5,984 nt of DNA. Source: Campylobacteraceae bacterium (GTDB lineage: Bacteria > Campylobacterota > Campylobacteria > Campylobacterales > Sulfurovaceae). The notes beneath the pieces were generated by a model. That model did no database searches and had not been told where the DNA came from. It worked only from the letters and a program-made list of their open reading frames with translations. Position numbers and translations under genes: made by a program. Location of the stretch: positions 1-5,984 of the forward strand of contig JALWZI010000135.1 of the NCBI GenBank assembly GCA_027002755.1, written 5' to 3'. Position 1 is the stretch's first letter, and each line of letters opens with the position of its first letter. Positions 1 to 5,984 of this stretch are shown here, in pieces.

Positions 1-261
1 CTGGCGAGCCTCTTCCTGGACGAAAAGGGGCGCGAAGAGCTGGCCGGGCGTTACCGCAGCGGGGAGTTCGGCTACGGCCACTTCAAAAAGGAGCTCAAAG
101 AGCTGATCTGGGACCACTTCGCCGAAGCGCGGCAGAAGCGGGCCTACTATCTGGAGCATCCCGAAGAGGTCTTCGCCATCCTCGAGACGGGCGCCGCCAG
201 GGCACGGGCCATCGCCGAAGAGAAGATCGCCGTGGTCCGGGATGCCGTGGGGATCCTCTGA
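1..261 (+). CDS. trpS: Tryptophanyl-tRNA synthetase, C-terminal end (5' part outside window)
   Basis: This is the 3' end of a gene that enters the window in frame 1 and stops at TGA 259-261, leaving 86 codons. The visible peptide has the tail pattern of bacterial TrpRS: a GYGHFKKEL segment (compare YGHLK in E. coli), a helix rich in charged residues, then ETGAARARAIAEEK and a closing VRDAVGIL. These correspond to the conserved GA-x-KA-x-A and V-x-x-A-x-G end of the family. The enzyme charges tRNA-Trp with tryptophan in the cytoplasm; the visible part belongs to the C-terminal helical, tRNA-binding side, and the catalytic HIGH and KMSKS motifs lie outside the window. It is followed closely by msbA (16 bases to the preferred TTG start), so the two are probably cotranscribed. 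The identification rests on the C-terminus alone. Confidence 0.85.
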   Translation: MASLFLDEKGREELAGRYRSGEFGYGHFKKELKELIWDHFAEARQKRAYYLEHPEEVFAILETGAARARAIAEEKIAVVRDAVGIL

Positions 262-264
262 TCC

Positions 265-270
265 GAAGGA
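265..270 (+). promoter_or_regulatory. Ribosome binding site favouring a TTG start for msbA
   Basis: GAAGGA lies seven bases before TTG 278-280, an ideal spacing. The in-frame ATG at 242 lies inside the trpS coding region and has no comparable purine-rich site at normal distance; GAAGAGAAG at about 218-226 is too far upstream. This favours TTG 278 as the true start. Confidence 0.6.
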
Positions 271-277
271 ATCATCG

Positions 278-2005
278 TTGAAAGATCTCAAAGTCGTCTT
301 CCGTCGCCTGGTCCTCCCCTACTGGAAAGACTACATCCCCTACTTCGCCCTGGCGATCTTCGGCACGGTCCTCTCCGCCGCCGGAGCCTCCGCCTCCGCC
401 TATCTGGTCAAACCGGTCCTCGACAAGATCTTCATCGCCAAGGATGTCCAGGCGCTCCATCTGCTCCCCTACGCCATCATCCTCGTCTATGCCATGAAGG
501 GGGTGGGAAAATATATCCAGGTCTACTACTCGGCCCTCATCGGCCAGGACATCATCCGCCGGGTCCGCAACCGGATGCTCGAAACGCTTCTTTCACTGGA
601 TCTGAGCTTTTTCCACCGTTTCCGCTCCGGCGAACTCATCAGCCGCAATATCAACGACGTGGGGCAGATCCGAAGCATCGTCTCGACTCTGCTGCCGGAA
701 CTGGCCCGTCAGGTCCTGATCTCTCTGGGACTCCTGGGGGTCGTGATCTACCAGAGTCCCAAACTCGCCTTCATCGCCCTGGTGGGAATGCCCCTGGTCG
801 TCCTGCCCCTCAGGATCATCGCCAAAAAACTCAAAAAGCTCTCCCACCGTTCCCAGGAAAAGACCTCGGACATCACCTCCCGCCTCACGGAGATCTTCAA
901 CAATATCGAAGTGATCAAAGCCCGCAACGCCGAACAGTACGAGCACGAAAAGTTCGCCAGGGAGAATATGGAGTATTTCCGTCTCAACATGAAAACGGTC
1001 AAGACCTCCCAGCTCACCGATCCTCTGATGGAGACCATCGGCGCCGCCGGAGCCGCTCTGGTGATCATCGTGGGGGGGCATCAGGTGATCAACGATCAGA
1101 TGACCGTGGGGAGTTTCTTCTCTTTCCTGACGGCACTCTTCATGCTCTATACGCCGATCAAACGGATCACCTCCATCTACAATCAGCTCCAAAACGCCGT
1201 CGCCGCCAGTGAGCGGATCCTTTTCCTGCTGGATCAGAAGCCCTCCATCACCGCCCAGGGCGATACGAAAGTGGGAGAGGCCAACGAACTGGTCTTCGAC
1301 CGGGTCACTCTGAAGTACGACGACAAAGAGGCTCTCAAAGGGATCAGCTTCCGGGTAAAAAAAGGAGAGAAGCTGGCCTTGGTAGGCGACAGCGGCGGCG
1401 GAAAAAGCTCCATCGTCAACCTCATCGTCCGCTTCTTCGATCCCACCGGCGGAGAGATCCGTCTGGACGGGATCCCGCTGCAGAACTACGATCTGGCCAG
1501 TCTGCGCGAAGCCATCTCCATCGTCACCCAGCGGGTCTATATCTTCAACGACACCGTCGCCGCCAACGTCGCCTACGGCAAAACGATCGACGAAGAGCGG
1601 GTGGTCCGGGCCCTCAAGGAAGCCAACGCCTGGGAGTTCGTCCAGGAGATGGGCGGCATCCACGCCCGACTCAACGAACACGGGGCCAACCTCTCCGGCG
1701 GACAGCGGCAGCGCATCGCCATCGCCCGGGCCCTCTATACCGATCCCAGGATCGTCATCTTCGACGAAGCCACCAGCGCCCTGGACACCCAGAGCGAACG
1801 GCGGATCGTCGAAGCGGTGGAGCGGATCTCCAAAGAGCGGATCACCATCATCATCGCCCACCGCCTCAGCACCGTGGAACATGCCGACCGGATCGCCGTT
1901 CTCAAAGAGGGGCGGATCCTCTGCCTCGACCGCCCCGAGGTCCTCAAAAAGGAGTGCGCCGAATATCGCAAACTGACGGGAGAGATGCAGAGTGACGAGC
2001 ACTGA
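278..2005 (+). CDS. msbA: MsbA-type lipid A/LPS exporter, ABC transporter with fused membrane and ATPase domains
   Basis: The product is a 575-residue half-transporter that as a homodimer flips lipid A-core from the inner to the outer leaflet of the inner membrane, using ATP. Residues about 15-300 form the six-helix exporter domain; hydrophobic stretches are visible near 23-45, 60-80, 140-180, 253-275 and 280-300. The ATPase domain follows and is intact: Walker A GDSGGGKS at 370-377 (Lys376), Q-loop Gln418 in the segment IVTQRVYIFNDTV, signature LSGGQ at 472-476, Walker B IVIFDE with Asp496 and Glu497, D-loop SALD at 500-503, and H-loop His528. The length is normal for MsbA (about 580). TTG 278 is chosen for its Shine-Dalgarno; starting at ATG 242 would add 12 residues and overlap trpS by 20 bases. 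The 3' end overlaps the kinase-like gene by 14 bases, which supports an envelope operon. Export of another lipid or peptide cannot be excluded, because half-exporters of this family look alike. Confidence 0.88.
   Translation: MKDLKVVFRRLVLPYWKDYIPYFALAIFGTVLSAAGASASAYLVKPVLDKIFIAKDVQALHLLPYAIILVYAMKGVGKYIQVYYSALIGQDIIRRVRNRMLETLLSLDLSFFHRFRSGELISRNINDVGQIRSIVSTLLPELARQVLISLGLLGVVIYQSPKLAFIALVGMPLVVLPLRIIAKKLKKLSHRSQEKTSDITSRLTEIFNNIEVIKARNAEQYEHEKFARENMEYFRLNMKTVKTSQLTDPLMETIGAAGAALVIIVGGHQVINDQMTVGSFFSFLTALFMLYTPIKRITSIYNQLQNAVAASERILFLLDQKPSITAQGDTKVGEANELVFDRVTLKYDDKEALKGISFRVKKGEKLALVGDSGGGKSSIVNLIVRFFDPTGGEIRLDGIPLQNYDLASLREAISIVTQRVYIFNDTVAANVAYGKTIDEERVVRALKEANAWEFVQEMGGIHARLNEHGANLSGGQRQRIAIARALYTDPRIVIFDEATSALDTQSERRIVEAVERISKERITIIIAHRLSTVEHADRIAVLKEGRILCLDRPEVLKKECAEYRKLTGEMQSDEH
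1979..1985 (+). promoter_or_regulatory. Ribosome binding site for the kinase-like gene behind msbA
   Basis: GGGAGAG, located inside the last codons of msbA, lies six bases before GTG 1992-1994. It supports the GTG start and suggests translational coupling with msbA. Confidence 0.55.
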
Positions 2006-2756
2006 TCTGGAGCAGGCAGCCCGGGAGGCCGCCCAGACCCGACCCAACAAGGAGGTATTCGCTTTTGAACACGGGGGAAAGCGCTACTGGCTCAAACGGG
2101 GCCGGAGCACCGGATCCAACCTCCTTCACCATGCCGCCTGGCAACTCAGCGGTTTTTCGCTCCTGACGCCGGTCAAACGGCAGGCACCCCGCGCCACGCT
2201 GCAGCACGAGTCCCGGAAACTTCGGCGACTCAGGGAAAAAGGGATCCCTGTCCCGCAGGTCCATCTCGTCACCGATGACTTTTTCGTCATGGAGGATACA
2301 GGACAGAGCTTCCGCTCCGCGATCCGAAAAGGCATCCTGGAGAGTTCGGAGCAGACCTATGCACTGCTCTTTCGTCATCTGGGGCTGCTCCACCGATCCG
2401 GAGAGTACCACGGAGGTTCCCAGATCCGCAATTTCACCTACCGGGAGGGCCGCGTCTCTCTCATAGATTTCGAAGAGAACTTTTCCGAGACAATTCCCCT
2501 GGAGACCTTACAGTTCCGGGATCTCTTTCTGCTCCTTTTCTCCCTGGCCAAAGACCGTCATCCCCTCGACTATGCCGCTATGACGGAGCTCTACAGCGAT
2601 ACGAGCGGCAACGCGTGGGCCCGGGAACGCCTCCGTCAATTTGCCGGCAAAGCCGCCCCGATCGAAAAGATCATCGCCTTTCCTCCGCTTTGGAGGCTCC
2701 TGGACAAAGATACCAAAGCGCTCTATCGGCTGATCGGCGAACTCAAAAAGCTCTAA
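1992..2756 (+). CDS. Protein-kinase-fold protein, LPS-kinase (InaA/KdkA/WaaP)-like, lacking the usual catalytic-loop Asp (paralog 1)
   Basis: The product has 254 residues, starts at GTG and overlaps msbA by 14 bases. Kinase-fold landmarks can be read in order: Lys35 in RYWLKRG (the ATP-binding Lys of strand 3), Glu73 in a helix before KLRRL (the helix C Glu), the LPS-kinase-like segment GIPVPQV at 84-90, a hinge-like FVMEDTG near 98-104, catalytic loop HGGSQIRN at 140-147 with Asn147, and IDFE at 158-161 in the DFG position with Asp159. The loop's general-base Asp (HRD in ordinary kinases) is replaced by Gly142. No signal peptide or membrane segment is seen, so the protein is probably cytoplasmic or peripheral. 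Its position behind msbA suggests phosphorylation or regulation of lipid A/LPS core sugars, but that is inference. A pseudokinase role is the main alternative. It is clearly homologous over its full length to the gene on the minus strand at 2896-3657. Confidence 0.72.
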   Translation: MTSTDLEQAAREAAQTRPNKEVFAFEHGGKRYWLKRGRSTGSNLLHHAAWQLSGFSLLTPVKRQAPRATLQHESRKLRRLREKGIPVPQVHLVTDDFFVMEDTGQSFRSAIRKGILESSEQTYALLFRHLGLLHRSGEYHGGSQIRNFTYREGRVSLIDFEENFSETIPLETLQFRDLFLLLFSLAKDRHPLDYAAMTELYSDTSGNAWARERLRQFAGKAAPIEKIIAFPPLWRLLDKDTKALYRLIGELKKL

Positions 2757-2797
2757 CCTGAAATTGAGTGCTCTGAAAAACCGAAACGATCTCTCTG

Positions 2798-2877
2798 CGT
2801 CATCCCAAACTTGATTCGGGATCCACGGCACCATGGGTATTCCAAGCCCTGGATTCCGGATCAAGCCCGGAATGACG
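2798..2877. repeat. REP-like imperfect inverted repeat between convergent genes, possible bidirectional terminator
   Basis: Arms of 28 bases (2798-2825 and 2850-2877) are inverted copies matching at 22 of 28 positions, with a 24-base loop. Each arm is itself a small hairpin: ATCCC/GGGAT at 2802-2822, and a 7-base-pair stem ATTCCGG/CCGGAAT at 2853-2873. The arms read CGTCAT-x-CC...CTTGAT...GG-x-ATCCA, the type of dispersed palindrome seen in many proteobacterial genomes, whose spurious translation gives peptides such as WIPDQARNDE (present here). A T run at 2882-2887 follows on the plus strand, and an A run at 2776-2780 gives T residues beyond it on the minus strand. Termination of both converging transcription units is therefore plausible, though the T runs sit several bases from the stems. 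The rest of the 139-base gap shows nothing else. Confidence 0.7.
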
Positions 2878-2895
2878 AAAGTTTTTTCAGACCCT

Positions 2896-5614
<2,719 letters not shown>

Positions 5615-5617
5615 TCA

Positions 5618-5623
5618 CTCCCT
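5618..5623 (-). promoter_or_regulatory. Ribosome binding site of ligA
   Basis: On the minus strand AGGGAG precedes ATG 5608 by nine bases and TTG 5614 by only three, so it favours the ATG. Confidence 0.6.
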
Positions 5624-5628
5624 ATGGT

Positions 5629-5647
5629 TTGGGATATTATATCCCAA
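5629..5647. promoter_or_regulatory. Perfect 19-base palindrome overlapping the ligA -10 box (possible operator)
   Basis: TTGGGATATTATATCCCAA has 9-base arms that match perfectly around a single central base. On the minus strand it contains TATAAT at 5641-5636, about 28 bases before the ligA ATG, so transcription would begin near 5629 with a leader of about 20 bases. No good -35 hexamer is seen at normal spacing, which is common in Campylobacterota. A dimeric regulator bound here would cover the -10 box and could repress ligA; that is inference. Alternatively the symmetry arises by chance around an AT-rich -10 element. Confidence 0.5.
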
Positions 5648-5682
5648 GGGACCCGTTTTGCACATTCTCTACAGAGAGTCTC

Positions 5683-5691
5683 TGATATAAT
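5683..5691 (+). promoter_or_regulatory. Extended -10 promoter of the DsrE-like gene
   Basis: TGATATAAT is a perfect extended -10 element (TG-n-TATAAT), with TATAAT at 5686-5691, 28 bases before ATG 5720. No convincing -35 is present: TTGCAC at 5658-5663 lies 22 bases upstream, which is too far. Transcription would start near 5698, leaving a short leader. This promoter diverges from that of ligA. Confidence 0.65.
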
Positions 5692-5719
5692 CGTTCCAAC
5701 TCTTCATCGGAGATACGCA

Positions 5720-5984
5720 ATGAAACGCCTGGTACTGTTCCTGCTCCTGCTGCTGCCTCTCTCCCTCTTCGCCAAGATGGAATTTTCCGATCCCAAACCC
5801 AGCTTCGACCATCCCCGCAAGTGGGTCGTCCCGGTCAAGACCGACGACATCCACGTGGTCAACCACATCATCGGCGGGATCAACAACGTCCTGAATGAAT
5901 ACCCCCCGGAGAGCCTGCAGGTGGCCATGGTCTTCTACAGCTCCGGGATGCGGGTGATCCGCAAGGATTACGACGCCAAGACCC
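5720..5984 (+). CDS. Secreted DsrE/DsrF-like protein, N-terminal part (3' end outside window)
   Basis: Eighty-eight complete codons are visible. ATG 5720 follows GGAGA (5709-5713) at six bases. The first 18 residues are a typical signal peptide: Lys2-Arg3, a leucine-rich core from about 4 to 17, and probable cleavage after Ala18 (LFA-K). The mature part begins MEFSDPKPSFDHPRKW and then reads as strand (WVVPVKT), helix (DIHVVNHIIGGINNVLNEY) and strand (LQVAMVFYSSGMRVI), the start of the DsrE/F-type alpha/beta fold. Periplasmic members of this family are frequent in sulfur-oxidising Campylobacterota; their function is mostly unknown, although cytoplasmic DsrE/TusD proteins transfer sulfur through a cysteine. 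No cysteine is present in the visible part, so sulfur transfer cannot be judged from it. Confidence 0.65.
   Translation, partial: MKRLVLFLLLLLPLSLFAKMEFSDPKPSFDHPRKWVVPVKTDDIHVVNHIIGGINNVLNEYPPESLQVAMVFYSSGMRVIRKDYDAKT

Noticed and set aside
593..2050. Open frame of 485 codons on the minus strand opposite msbA
   Set aside because: It is the shadow of a GC-rich gene: the translation is a low-complexity mix rich in Asp, Gly, Glu and Pro, with no domain, while the plus strand encodes a complete ABC exporter with every motif.
5658..5663. TTGCAC as a -35 box for the DsrE-like promoter
   Set aside because: The spacing to TATAAT is 22 bases, too long for a sigma-70 promoter; the extended -10 makes a -35 unnecessary.
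5666..5683. Short CT/AG inverted and repeated motifs (TCTCT-AC-AGAGA, AGAG-T-CTCT) between the divergent promoters
   Set aside because: The arms are only 4-5 bases and arise from simple CT/AG sequence; they are too weak to call an operator or hairpin.

Overview
The window is gene-dense, GC-rich bacterial chromosome holding four complete genes and two genes cut by its edges. The protein sequences suggest a Campylobacterota bacterium of the Sulfurovum/Nitratifractor type. Three points support this: the [12 protein letters not shown] segment of the DNA ligase, the style of the DsrE-like secreted protein, and AT-rich -10 boxes without clear -35 boxes. This placement is inference from memory of family sequences, not a database result.

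Left part, plus strand: the last 86 codons of a tryptophanyl-tRNA synthetase (trpS, 1-261) run directly into an MsbA-type lipid A/LPS ABC exporter (msbA, 278-2005). The exporter overlaps by 14 bases a 254-residue protein-kinase-fold gene (1992-2756). The three look like one transcription unit whose promoter lies outside the window.

Middle: bases 2757-2895 separate two convergent genes and hold an 80-base inverted repeat (2798-2877). It resembles the dispersed REP-like palindromes common in proteobacterial genomes, and T runs beyond its ends could let it act as a terminator.

Right part, minus strand: NAD-dependent DNA ligase (ligA, 5608-3638) overlaps by 20 bases a second kinase-fold gene (3657-2896, 253 residues). 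This gene is a clear paralog of the one behind msbA. The two paralogs therefore sit tail to tail, each translationally tied to the gene upstream of it. Both keep the Lys, Glu, Asn and DF(E) positions of the kinase fold, but have Gly or Ala where the catalytic-loop Asp is normally found. This pair is the most unusual content of the window.

Right edge: ligA and a secreted DsrE/F-like protein (from 5720, cut by the window end) diverge from a 105-base promoter region. It has an extended -10 for the rightward gene and a perfect 19-base palindrome that contains the probable ligA -10 box.

Working together: msbA and the adjacent kinase-like gene fit envelope/LPS biogenesis, with the second paralog perhaps in the same pathway. 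ligA serves replication and repair, and the DsrE-like protein probably acts in the periplasm. No CRISPR array, tRNA, rRNA, transposase or prophage gene is visible.
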